27,932 bases of DNA. Origin: Streptomyces lydicus. GTDB lineage: Bacteria; Actinomycetota; Actinomycetes; Streptomycetales; Streptomycetaceae. The DNA is taken from positions 1 to 27,932 of the forward strand of contig NZ_JNZA01000064.1 of assembly GCF_000717345.1 (NCBI RefSeq). Reading direction: 5' to 3'. The notes under the pieces were generated by a model. That model ran no database searches. It was given only the letters and a program-made list of their open reading frames with translations, and was not told where the DNA came from. The translations under genes and the position numbers were made by a program. Below are positions 13,827-21,363 of this stretch, in pieces (position 1 is the first letter of the stretch; the number at the start of each line of letters is the position of its first letter).

Positions 13827-15893
13827 ATGGCGCAGGACACCAGCGCTCCTGTCATCCGTGGCGAGGGCCGGTCCCGGCGGGCGGTCCTCGTCGCGATCGG
13901 CGCGCTGCTGCTCGGCTTGCTCATCGCGGCGCTCGACCAGACCATCGTCGCCACCGCGCTGCCCACGATCGTCAGCGAACTCGGCGGCCTGAACCACCTC
14001 TCCTGGGTGGTCACCGCCTACCTGCTGGCCTCGACCGCCGTGACACCTCTGTGGGGCAAGCTCGGTGACCAGTACGGCCGCAAGAAGCTCTTCCAGACCG
14101 CCATCGTGATCTTCCTGATCGGCTCGGTGCTCTGCGGCATCGCCCAGAACATGGGCGAGCTGATCGCCTTCCGCGCCGTCCAGGGGCTCGGCGGCGGTGG
14201 GCTGATCGTGCTGTCGATGGCGATCGTCGGCGACATCGTGCCGCCCCGCGAACGCGGCAAGTACCAGGGCCTGTTCGGTGCCGTCTTCGGCGGTACGAGC
14301 GTGCTCGGGCCGCTGCTCGGCGGGCTGTTCGTGGACCACCTCAGCTGGCGCTGGGTGTTCTACATCAACGTCCCCATCGGCATCGTCGCGCTCGCCGTGA
14401 TCGCCGCCGTGCTGCACATCCCGCGTCGCCGCACCCCGCACCGGATCGACTACCTGGGCACCCTGGTGATCGCCGCGGTCGCCGCCTGCTTCGTCCTGGT
14501 GACCTCGCTCGGCGGCGTCACCTACCCCTGGGGTTCGTGGCAGATCATCGGCTTCGGCGTGCTCGGCGTCGTCCTCCTCGGGGCGTTCGTCGTCATCGAG
14601 CGCCGAGCCGCGGAACCCGTCCTTCCGCTCCGCCTGTTCCGGTTGCGCACCTTTACGCTCACCTCCGTCATCGGCTTCGTCATCGGCTTCGCGATGTTCG
14701 GCTCGATGACGTACCTGCCGACGTTCCTGCAGGTCGTACAGGGTGTGTCGCCGACCATGTCCGGCGTGCACATGCTGCCGATGGTGGTCGGCATGCTGCT
14801 GGCGTCCACCGGATCCGGGCAGATCGTCAGCCGCACCGGCCACTACAAGGTCTTCCCGATCGCCGGCACCGCCGTCGTGACGGTCGGCCTGCTGCTCCTG
14901 CACCGGCTCGACCCGGCCAGCGGCGTCGCCGAGATGAGCGCCTGCTTCTTCGTCTTCGGCTTCGGACTCGGCCTGGTCATGCAGGTGCTGGTGCTCATCG
15001 CGCAGAACGCCGTCCCGTACCAGGACCTGGGCGTCGCCACCTCGGGTGCCACGTTCTTCCGTTCCATCGGCGCCTCGTTCGGCGTCTCCATCTTCGGCAC
15101 GATCTTCACCAGCAAGCTCGGGCCACGGATCGCGGACGCCCTCGCCGGGCGCCAACTGCCGCCCGGCATCGACCCGTCGAGGATCGCCCAGGATCCACGG
15201 ACCGTCACCCGGTTGCCCGCCGGCGAGGCGACGGGCGTGCTCAACGCCTACGCCACCTCGATCACCGACGTCTTCCTCTACGCCGTCCCGGTCGTCCTGG
15301 TGGCGTTCGCCCTGGCGTGGTTCCTGCGGGAGGAGCCGCTGCGCAGCAGCGTGACCGCCCCCGACACCACCGAGGTGCTCTCCTCCAACCCCGTCGAGCG
15401 CTCCTCGCGCGACGAGTGCGCCCGCGCGCTGTCCAAACTCGGCAGCACGGAGGGCCGTAAGCACATCTACGAGAAGATCACCGCACGGGCCGGCCTGGAC
15501 CTCAAACCGGCCGCCAGCTGGCTGCTGCTGCGCATCCACCGCTACGGCTCGGTGGAACCGGGCCTGCTCGCCGAGCGCAGCACCGTGCCGCTCGGTGTGA
15601 TCGCCGAGAGCGTCCGTCAGGTCGAGGAGCGCGGGCTGGCCACCCGCGAGGGGCTTTTGCTGCTGCTCACCGACCGCGGCCGGGAGGACGCCGAGCGGCT
15701 CTCGCAGGCCCGCCAGCAGTCGCTCGCCCAGATGCTGGGCGACTGGTGGACCAAGGACCGTCCCACCGACCTCACCGAACTCGTCCAGGAGCTGACGGCG
15801 GAGCTGTGCGGCTCGGACGCGGAGGAGCCCCACAACGGCGACGCCCGCCGGCCCGTACCCCGCACGCCCCGCCCACCGGACCTGGCGAAGTGA
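13827..15893 (+). CDS. DHA2 (14-TM) MFS drug exporter with MarR-like tail
   Basis: The protein has 688 residues; CAGGAGGA stands 8 bases before the ATG. Residues 15-500 form an EmrB/QacA-type major facilitator. The TM1 motif is [13 protein letters not shown] (36-48), motif A is [11 protein letters not shown] (77-87), and motif C is in [29 protein letters not shown] (about 157-185), the proton-antiporter and DHA2 signature. About 14 hydrophobic helices are present. Residues about 527-662 are soluble and helical, with a winged-helix look: [57 protein letters not shown] resembles MarR proteins (HTH, then wing ending in LT..G). The fusion suggests a substrate- or DNA-sensing cytoplasmic domain attached to the pump. 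No separate regulator gene is adjacent. It is convergent with the GNAT gene, leaving only 29 bases between stops. Confidence 0.9.
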   Translation: MAQDTSAPVIRGEGRSRRAVLVAIGALLLGLLIAALDQTIVATALPTIVSELGGLNHLSWVVTAYLLASTAVTPLWGKLGDQYGRKKLFQTAIVIFLIGSVLCGIAQNMGELIAFRAVQGLGGGGLIVLSMAIVGDIVPPRERGKYQGLFGAVFGGTSVLGPLLGGLFVDHLSWRWVFYINVPIGIVALAVIAAVLHIPRRRTPHRIDYLGTLVIAAVAACFVLVTSLGGVTYPWGSWQIIGFGVLGVVLLGAFVVIERRAAEPVLPLRLFRLRTFTLTSVIGFVIGFAMFGSMTYLPTFLQVVQGVSPTMSGVHMLPMVVGMLLASTGSGQIVSRTGHYKVFPIAGTAVVTVGLLLLHRLDPASGVAEMSACFFVFGFGLGLVMQVLVLIAQNAVPYQDLGVATSGATFFRSIGASFGVSIFGTIFTSKLGPRIADALAGRQLPPGIDPSRIAQDPRTVTRLPAGEATGVLNAYATSITDVFLYAVPVVLVAFALAWFLREEPLRSSVTAPDTTEVLSSNPVERSSRDECARALSKLGSTEGRKHIYEKITARAGLDLKPAASWLLLRIHRYGSVEPGLLAERSTVPLGVIAESVRQVEERGLATREGLLLLLTDRGREDAERLSQARQQSLAQMLGDWWTKDRPTDLTELVQELTAELCGSDAEEPHNGDARRPVPRTPRPPDLAK

Positions 15894-15922
15894 CGCCTCA
15901 CCCCGAGGCACCGGTACAGCGC

Positions 15923-16513
15923 TCAGCGGCCTCTCCACCCGCGGCCTCTCCGCCCGCCGCTCAGCCGCTCGGATCGCTCCGCGCAGATCGCGCTCAGCCG
16001 CTTCTCGAAGAAGATCTCCGCGTACCTGTCGTCGTGATACGGGGCGATCTCGCTGAAGCCGTGCCGCCGGTAGAGCGCGAGGGCCTCCACCAGGTCGAGC
16101 CGGGTGTCCAGGCGGAGGCGCTCGGCGCCCAGTTCGGCCGCGACGCGCTCGGCGGCCACGAGAAGCACGCCGGCCGCGCCCCGCCCGCGCCGTGCGGCCC
16201 GTACGAACATCTGCTTGAGCTCGGCGGTACGCGCGTCGAGCAGCCGCACCCCGACGCACCCCGCCACGTCGTCACCCCGGCGGGCCACCAGCAGCACACC
16301 GTCCGGCGGCGCCAGATAGCCGGGCGGGTACTCCGCCAAACCCTGTTCGATCTCCTCGGACGTCGACCGGCGGTTCTCGTGCAACGCGTAATAGCGGTCC
16401 GCGACTTCGGTGTAGTACTCCCGCAGCAACGCCCTGGCATCCGCCGAATCGACCGACTCGACGGCAACGCCCCAGGGCAGCGGGTGTGCGGCGGCTTCCT
16501 TCATGGACGCCAT
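15923..16513 (-). CDS. GNAT family N-acetyltransferase
   Basis: The protein has 196 residues. The GNAT fold is seen in VLLVARRGDDVAGCVGVRLLD (beta strands, about 73-93), ELKQMFVRAARRGRGAAGVLLVAAERVAAELG (motif A with the acetyl-CoA pyrophosphate loop R-R-G-R-G-A-A) and LDTRLDLVEALALYRRHGFSEIAPY (motif B). The acceptor is unknown; this type often acetylates small amines or amino acids. Start choice is uncertain: ATG at 16513 and ATG at 16504 both lack a good ribosome site. The Arg/Gly-rich C-terminus after residue 175 looks disordered. The gene lies between the exporter and the low-GC operon and is not obviously linked to either. Confidence 0.83.
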   Translation of the reverse strand: MASMKEAAAHPLPWGVAVESVDSADARALLREYYTEVADRYYALHENRRSTSEEIEQGLAEYPPGYLAPPDGVLLVARRGDDVAGCVGVRLLDARTAELKQMFVRAARRGRGAAGVLLVAAERVAAELGAERLRLDTRLDLVEALALYRRHGFSEIAPYHDDRYAEIFFEKRLSAICAERSERLSGGRRGRGWRGR

Positions 16514-16667
16514 TGTGGCGGCCGGACCACCTCGAAGAGTGAGCGGTGCGGCTTCCCTGAGGGTGGCTCATCTGCCACGGTCCTACCACCGAACAGTGGC
16601 ACAGCCGCAGATCATGCCGTGCAAGGCCGCCCCGGCTACCTTGTGACCCCGAAGCGATTCATGCCGC

Positions 16668-16680
16668 GACCGTAGCGGTC
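16668..16680 (-). terminator. Small hairpin after the lipoprotein gene
   Basis: GACCG-TAG-CGGTC forms a 5-bp stem with a 3-base loop, 9 bases downstream of the lipoprotein stop. It is a weak terminator candidate for the three-gene operon. The rest of 16514-16689 shows no gene. Confidence 0.3.
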
Positions 16681-16689
16681 CAACGCTGG

Positions 16690-17229
16690 TCAGAACTTCT
16701 GCTGTTCGGCTCCGGGCGGAAGGAAGCAACTGGTGCTGACCGCCAGCAGGAGCGTGTTCGCGGGCTTGATGGTGTTATCGGCAGTGATCAGAAAGCGCTC
16801 TGCACGGTTCTTGGCGTACAGGGTGACCGCCGGCCGATCCAGGTCCTCTGTGTAGTCCGAGACGTCCACCCCGTGCTTCTTCAGAGCGTCGCGTAGCTTT
16901 CTGACCGCTGCGATGTGGTCTTGGGCAGGAAGACGGGCGTAGGTGGCGTAGGTGAGAGTGAACCTTCCGTCGTCCGCCACCTCGTCGCCCTTGCCGACGC
17001 AGTCCTCGAAGTGCGCTTGCGGAGCGGGGGTATCGGCGATGGTCACCTGCGCGTAGTGAGCCATTGTCGAGGTGTACTGCTTGGCCCAGGCCAGAGTGTC
17101 CGCACGACTTTTGCGTGGCAGCGGTGCGTTGGGGCCGTCATCGGGCTGGGACATACAGGCTCCCGTCAGGAGTGTCATCAGAGCTATCAGCGCGAGGGAT
17201 CGGACGCGATTCATGTGGTGGGCTTTCAT
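16690..17229 (-). CDS. Small secreted lipoprotein, unknown function
   Basis: The protein has 179 residues from the ATG at 17229, or 174 from the ATG at 17214. The N-terminus RSLALIALMTLLTGAC followed by MSQPDD is a lipoprotein signal that fits the broad lipobox pattern, with Thr at -3 and Gly at -2 and Cys25 as the lipid-modified residue. The mature domain has TLAWAKQYTSTMAHYAQVTI, a Cys pair (about C57 and C168) that could form a disulfide, and alternating strands and helices. No family is recognised. The start lies only 3 bases after the hydrolase stop codon, and no ribosome site is seen, so translation is probably coupled. Position after a WXG-like protein and a hydrolase invites comparison with periplasmic-side immunity or accessory lipoproteins, but that is inference. 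Confidence 0.75.
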   Translation of the reverse strand: MKAHHMNRVRSLALIALMTLLTGACMSQPDDGPNAPLPRKSRADTLAWAKQYTSTMAHYAQVTIADTPAPQAHFEDCVGKGDEVADDGRFTLTYATYARLPAQDHIAAVRKLRDALKKHGVDVSDYTEDLDRPAVTLYAKNRAERFLITADNTIKPANTLLLAVSTSCFLPPGAEQQKF

Positions 17230-17232
17230 CGG

Positions 17233-18915
17233 CTACGGGTGCGGTCCCATCGGCCCCTGCGGGCGGAAGGGGTCCTTCGGAACTTGGATAGGTGTCGCCC
17301 CAGCGATGATTTTTCCTTGGTTGAGGAGACTCTGACTCGGCCCGTGGTCCGTCTCGTCCCAATACCCGCTGTGACCATGCGTGTCCACCTTGAAGCGGTG
17401 CCCGCCGAAGTCCTCTCCTGCGGGGTCTGGGCCCAGACTGAACCCCGCCGCCCGTTTGATGCCGTCATCTTCGGCACGTCCCATGTACACATGGTCGGGG
17501 TCGATATTGAGCTGTTCTGCATTGTCGACGGTCATTCCAGGACTGCCGACCACAGCGATGTTGTCCGCACCCAGGCCGCCGTGCTGCGAGGCGGCAGCGC
17601 CTACCACCGTCGAGCCGTAACTGTGTCCCATGACGGTGAGGTTCGCCGGATGGCCTTCGTGTGAGGCCCGCAGCCCATGAGTGAAGTTCCGTAGAGCCGG
17701 TGCGGCGTCCTCGGCGCGGCCTGTGCCGGCGACATCCAGGTTGCCCGCCTGGGAGACGGGGATCTCGGGAGCGTCGTATCCGAGCCAGTAGACCATGGAT
17801 GTCTTGGCGTTGCCGTCGGCGATCTTCGCCGCATTTTGCAAGCTGTCCATCCGGCTGAGCTGCCCGCCGGTGGATTCCATGGTTGTGGCGGTACCGGGAA
17901 CGTTCACCGCGACGTTGTCAGCGGTGTCCGGATTACCCATGGCGATCATCGCTTTTCCGTCACCCTGGGAGTCGAACCCGAGCACGTAGAGCTGTTTTGC
18001 TCCGGTGATGCCGTCCCGCTTGTCCAGCTCCGCCTGCAGGGCCTGCAGGTTACTGAACCGCTTCTCGTAGTCATCTGTGGAATACTTGTCATGGTACTCG
18101 GAATTCTCCATCGCGCCCAGCTCTTGCTCCAGAGCGAGTCTGTTCGCATCATCTCGGACATCGGACGGTAAACCGTCTGTCTTTCCGATGATTTCCGGAT
18201 GGAGAGCTGTGTACGATTCGCGCATGCTCTCCGGAAGAAGCTTCCACCATTCCGCGGCACTCTTGGGGTCGCTTGGCGGATGCGGCGTTGTGGTGTTTCC
18301 GAGGTCCAGATCTTTGGATACCTGCTTGACGTCGTCGCGCGCTTCGCCGGCTGCATCATCAATGTTGCCCTGAAGAATGTCCCCGGCGAGTTTTTCCAGT
18401 GCCTTGGCAGCCTCATCGCTGGCGTCCTCGGCGTACAGAATGCAGCCAACTACCGCTGCTTGGTATTTTTGGAGCTTGTCGAACAATTCGATTTGATCTT
18501 GCTCGGTCGCGCCCTCGTCGCTGTCTTTAGGGCGATGGACCGAGCCCTCGTCATCTACATAGAATTTCTCGCTCTCAATTTCTTTGACGGTGCTGCGCAG
18601 GCGAATCTGCGCGGTCTGCATCTTGCCTGTCGCCTGACGGATCGTTTCGGATATGGCCATTGCTTCGGTGCGGACGATACCGAAACGACTTTCCAGATTT
18701 TCCAGGTAGTACAGGGCGGCGTCGGCATCGTCCCCGGACCAGTTGGCATGTAATGGCCCGGTGACCCTGGTGCGATGCCGATCGTTGAGCTCGTCCATAT
18801 GGGTGGACAGCTTGTGCCATGCCTTGGATGCTTCGTCGCAGTCCGAGAAGTCCTGCTTCAGCAGTCGCTGATAGTCACTGGTCAAGTTTGTTTTCTTCCC
18901 CGTTGGTGCGGTCAA
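17233..18915 (-). CDS. DUF1023 alpha/beta hydrolase with WXG-like N-terminus
   Basis: The protein has 560 residues. The N-terminal 150 residues are helical, with NWSGDDADAALYYLENLESRF around W59-S-G61, resembling the helix-turn-helix W-x-G region of ESX/WXG100 proteins. The C-terminal domain (about 225-535) is Abhydrolase_8/DUF1023. It contains LLPESMRESYTALHPEIIGKTDGLPSDVRDDANR, NVAVNVPGTATTM, MVYWLGYDAPEIP and the nucleophile elbow VMGHSYGSTVVG (Ser432). DTHGHSGYW (about 511-519) probably holds the catalytic His. It is likely an esterase or lipase; the substrate is unknown. No Sec signal is seen, so export would need type VII-like secretion. GC content is visibly lower than in neighbours. 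It follows the WXG-like gene by 22 bases and precedes the lipoprotein gene by 3. Confidence 0.85.
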   Translation of the reverse strand: MTAPTGKKTNLTSDYQRLLKQDFSDCDEASKAWHKLSTHMDELNDRHRTRVTGPLHANWSGDDADAALYYLENLESRFGIVRTEAMAISETIRQATGKMQTAQIRLRSTVKEIESEKFYVDDEGSVHRPKDSDEGATEQDQIELFDKLQKYQAAVVGCILYAEDASDEAAKALEKLAGDILQGNIDDAAGEARDDVKQVSKDLDLGNTTTPHPPSDPKSAAEWWKLLPESMRESYTALHPEIIGKTDGLPSDVRDDANRLALEQELGAMENSEYHDKYSTDDYEKRFSNLQALQAELDKRDGITGAKQLYVLGFDSQGDGKAMIAMGNPDTADNVAVNVPGTATTMESTGGQLSRMDSLQNAAKIADGNAKTSMVYWLGYDAPEIPVSQAGNLDVAGTGRAEDAAPALRNFTHGLRASHEGHPANLTVMGHSYGSTVVGAAASQHGGLGADNIAVVGSPGMTVDNAEQLNIDPDHVYMGRAEDDGIKRAAGFSLGPDPAGEDFGGHRFKVDTHGHSGYWDETDHGPSQSLLNQGKIIAGATPIQVPKDPFRPQGPMGPHP

Positions 18916-18937
18916 TGCAGACGTGGTTATCTACCGC

Positions 18938-19630
18938 TCATCCGAAAGGGGAATCGGTAGTCGGCGTCTGCATGGGCTCGGCATTCTGCATCCGATCGGC
19001 AGTCCATTCCGCGCGAGGACCGCGACCGGGCTGCGGCGTGCTCTCACGGTCCACGAAAGGCTGGCGAGGTGTAGGTGATGCTCCTTCAGACCCGACGGTG
19101 CCCGGAGCGCCGGGCTCGGTGGTGAGACTGTCGCGCAGGTTTGCGGTGCCGGGCATGGCGTGCCGGCCTTCCGAGCCGACCGCCCCCGGACCACCGACCG
19201 AATCCTGCGTGAGGCTGTCACGCAGCATTCCAGCGTCAGACATGGCATGTCGGCCTTCCGAGCCGACCGCCCCCAAGTCACCGGCTCCGGCGGATGCGGA
19301 CATGGTCTGCGGCGCGAACTGCGCTTTGGTGTTTGTTGCTTCGAAGTCCTTGGATGCCGCAGTGTCATTCCAGTCGTGCCCATCGGCACAGGTTCTGAGG
19401 TTGGAGGCGCCGGTTTCGGCGCGGCTCCGCATGCCGTCGAGAGACGGCTTCCAGCTGCCGGCTGTGGCCTCCAGTGCTTGCGACAACGACCACCCCTTGA
19501 GCGAGGCCGCGGCATCCTTGGTGGCGCTGATTGTTTTGCGATTCTCGTCCGTCATGTCTTGGGCAATCGAGTCCTCCGCGTGAGCGGCGGCCCGTAATTC
19601 CCCCGGATCGACAGAAGTCTTGGCTGACAC
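18938..19630 (-). CDS. WXG100-like protein with repetitive tail
   Basis: The protein has 230 residues from a GTG at 19630 preceded by GGAGG at 8 bases. Residues 1-95 are helical: DPGELRAAAHAEDSIAQDM, then LKGWSLSQALEATAGSWKPSLDGMRSRAETGASNLRTCADGH. The W-S near position 47 and overall plan resemble actinobacterial ESX/WXG-type or PE-like helical hairpins, about 100 residues long. From about 118 the chain is disordered and carries two full and one partial copy of a 28-29 residue repeat, G(A/T)VGSEGRHAM.....LRDSLT. No family assignment is certain. It is the first gene of the operon with the hydrolase and lipoprotein and may be the secretion partner or chaperone for the hydrolase. Confidence 0.75.
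   Translation of the reverse strand: MSAKTSVDPGELRAAAHAEDSIAQDMTDENRKTISATKDAAASLKGWSLSQALEATAGSWKPSLDGMRSRAETGASNLRTCADGHDWNDTAASKDFEATNTKAQFAPQTMSASAGAGDLGAVGSEGRHAMSDAGMLRDSLTQDSVGGPGAVGSEGRHAMPGTANLRDSLTTEPGAPGTVGSEGASPTPRQPFVDRESTPQPGRGPRAEWTADRMQNAEPMQTPTTDSPFG
19067..19276. repeat. 87-bp-period tandem repeat in WXG-like gene
   Basis: CATGGCGTGCCGGCC at 19154 recurs as CATGGCATGTCGGCC at 19241, an 87-base offset. The following 19 or so bases are identical in both copies. A third, diverged copy precedes them from about 19067. The unit encodes the GAVGSEGRHAM..LRDSLT repeat on the minus strand. Confidence 0.7.
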
Positions 19631-19666
19631 CCTTGTGTCCTCCCCCCGAGTTCCACTTCCGCACCG

Positions 19667-19687
19667 ATCATATCAACGTTGTGTTGA
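19667..19687 (-). promoter_or_regulatory. Promoter/operator of the low-GC operon
   Basis: On the minus strand TATGAT (19667-19672) is a good -10, 36 bases before the GTG of the WXG-like gene. Directly upstream is the inverted repeat TCAAC-GTTGT-GTTGA (19673-19687), placed in the -10/-35 spacer. No strong -35 is seen, so an activator or repressor at the palindrome is plausible. Confidence 0.45.
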
Positions 19688-20435
19688 CGGGGGGTTTGAT
19701 TTAGCCACCGTACCCGCAGGAATGTTTCTGCTGGTGCCGGGGTGTTCCTCGCTCGCTGGTCGTACGACCTTGAATGACCACAAGGTGGAACCGGCCAGCG
19801 GCATGCTTCGGTCGGTCGCTGCCGCAGGTGTCCAGGTGCTTATCTGCGTGCACGCCCCTGGTTGCCTGGGCATACGCGAGGGCGCTGTCCTCGAGAACTA
19901 TCTGTGATTGCCTGAACCGTGGCGGACGGCACGCCAGGGCATATACCGGCAGGAGCAGGCTGACGGCGTGTGCCTCTACGGGCATGCGGTCGAATGCGAC
20001 CAGACGATTTTGCCGTAGAGCTGGGAATTTCGCGGCCCAGGCCACCGCGAAACCCTCAGTTTCCGCACTCGCCTCGCTCATGCCTCAAGGCCCTGCTCAA
20101 GTCGCACAGCAACGATTACCGCTGCCCCGTCAGCAGATCGCGAGAGGACAGAGTGACCGGCTAATGCCTACCCAGATGGAGGCTCAGATCTGTCGCCGGG
20201 CACTTAGGGCGTTCGACTCATCTTCCGGGTTGCGCAAGGTGACCTTCTCTGCCTGGGGCAGCGACACGGAAGCGTTCCCTCTGCCCCACCGGCGTCAGCG
20301 CGATGCTTTCGGCGCCCATGTACACGTCGCGATCGCGGATGCCGTTAAGCGTCCGCCAAACAACGTGCACACAGATTGGCCGGCGGCTTTTGTCGGCACG
20401 CAGCACATGCCATCGAGGCTTGAGGACTTTTGAAG
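19688..20435. other. Unresolved low-GC stretch
   Basis: About 750 bases between the low-GC operon and the MhuD-like gene hold no recognisable gene. A minus-strand frame from the ATG at 20081 to 19701 (126 codons) has mixed codon use and no known domain. A plus-strand frame of 219 codons overlaps it and is equally unconvincing. Base composition matches the low-GC operon, not the flanks. It could be a decayed gene or the arm of a transferred segment. Confidence 0.4.
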
Positions 20436-20753
20436 TTACGCGGTCTTCGGCTTGGCTTGTTGCACCACATCGAACGTCCACACCGTGGAGCCGCTGGCGG
20501 CCGGCTTCGGTCGGTCGTTGCCGCCCTGGTGTGCCGCCTTCATGGGGCCTTCCATCCATGCCTGGAACGACTCTTCGTCACGCCAGCGCGTGTACACCAG
20601 GTAGTTGTCGGTGCCTTCGACCGGGCGGAGGAGTTCGAACCACTCGAAGCCGTCGGAGTTCTCCACCGCGTGGGCGCGGGACGCGAAGCGCTTCTCCAGG
20701 ACCTCGCGCTGTTCGGCGGGGACGGTCAGAACGTTGATCTTCACGATGCTCAT
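20436..20753 (-). CDS. mhuD: MhuD-like heme-degrading monooxygenase
   Basis: The protein has 105 residues from the ATG at 20753. It is an antibiotic-biosynthesis-monooxygenase (ABM) ferredoxin-like fold that aligns without gaps to mycobacterial MhuD over most of its length: VKINVLTVPAEQREVLEKRFASRAHAVENSDGF...ELLRPVEG...SFQAWMEGPMKAAHQGG. With this start the residues important for heme breakdown in MhuD fall at the same numbers: Asn7, Trp66 and the proximal heme ligand His75. MhuD cleaves heme to mycobilin and releases iron without CO. The frame continues 19 codons upstream, but that part has no similarity and would spoil the numbering. It is 63 bases downstream of the DUF2000 gene on the same strand, probably co-transcribed, and opposite an AraC regulator. 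Confidence 0.85.
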   Translation of the reverse strand: MSIVKINVLTVPAEQREVLEKRFASRAHAVENSDGFEWFELLRPVEGTDNYLVYTRWRDEESFQAWMEGPMKAAHQGGNDRPKPAASGSTVWTFDVVQQAKPKTA

Positions 20754-20816
20754 AATCACCATCGTGCCGCATGAGGTGAAGGGTGCGCGGGTCAGGGCCG
20801 CGGGTGGCACGGCTGT

Positions 20817-21296
20817 TCAGGCGTGCAGCTTCAAACTCTTGGTGATCTTGTCGATGGTGCCGCGGGGGCCGTAGACCGCCAGGCCCACCAGGTCGAGGTC
20901 GTCGGTGGCCACCGCGCGGACCGCCGCGCGGTTGTCGGTGTCGTTGCCGGTCCGGAACATGTCCGCCGTGTACAGCGCGGTCGGTACGGCGCGGCTGAGG
21001 GCGCGGGCGTGGGTGCGGGCCAGTGCGCCGGCGTCCGCGGTGAAGCACAGCACCGGCTCCCGGAACAGCGCCAGATAGCCGTGCCCGGAGGCGTCCTCGT
21101 AGTGCTTGCCCATGACGGTGTCTGAGGCGTGGGCGATGCCGCTCGCCAGGAAAGCGGTGACGTTGAGCTTCTGCCACACGGCGAGGTCGTCGCGGACGAT
21201 GACGGCGATCTTGGTGTCGAAGCGGAGGGGCGGGGCGGCGGCCCCGGCGGACCCGGAGGCGGTGGTGGGCAGCGGCGTAGCGGTCGTTGAGGTCAT
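20817..21296 (-). CDS. DUF2000 family protein
   Basis: The protein has 159 residues from the ATG at 21296; an alternative ATG at 21317 adds 7 residues, and neither has a strong ribosome site. After a Thr/Ala/Ser-rich leader of about 30 residues comes RFDTKIAVIVRDDLAVWQKLNVTAFLASGIA, the start of the DUF2000 domain. It continues with GKHYEDASGHGYLALFREPVLCFTADAGALARTHARAL and ends at DLVGLAVYGPRGTIDKITKSLKLHA. DUF2000 proteins are small, cytoplasmic and of unknown function, with a fold like peptidyl-tRNA hydrolase 2. In Streptomyces they are commonly divergent from an AraC regulator, as here. Linkage to the MhuD-like gene suggests a shared condition for expression. Confidence 0.82.
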   Translation of the reverse strand: MTSTTATPLPTTASGSAGAAAPPLRFDTKIAVIVRDDLAVWQKLNVTAFLASGIAHASDTVMGKHYEDASGHGYLALFREPVLCFTADAGALARTHARALSRAVPTALYTADMFRTGNDTDNRAAVRAVATDDLDLVGLAVYGPRGTIDKITKSLKLHA

Positions 21297-21363
21297 ACGG
21301 GGAGTCTCGTCCGGCATCCGGACGACCGTCTTGAACGCTGGTGCGGCGCGGCAGACTGGGGTG

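Noticed and set aside
13407..16259. 950-codon open frame on the minus strand
   Set aside because: It is the mirror of the drug exporter gene, rich in His/Asp/Gln/Glu and without any domain; the exporter on the other strand is certain.
16621..16690. tRNA-like pairing near 16660
   Set aside because: Only one 5-bp stem is present; there is no acceptor stem, T-loop or anticodon arm.
20218..20559. 113-codon minus-strand frame overlapping the MhuD-like gene
   Set aside because: It shares DNA with the MhuD-like gene in another frame; the remainder has no recognisable domain.
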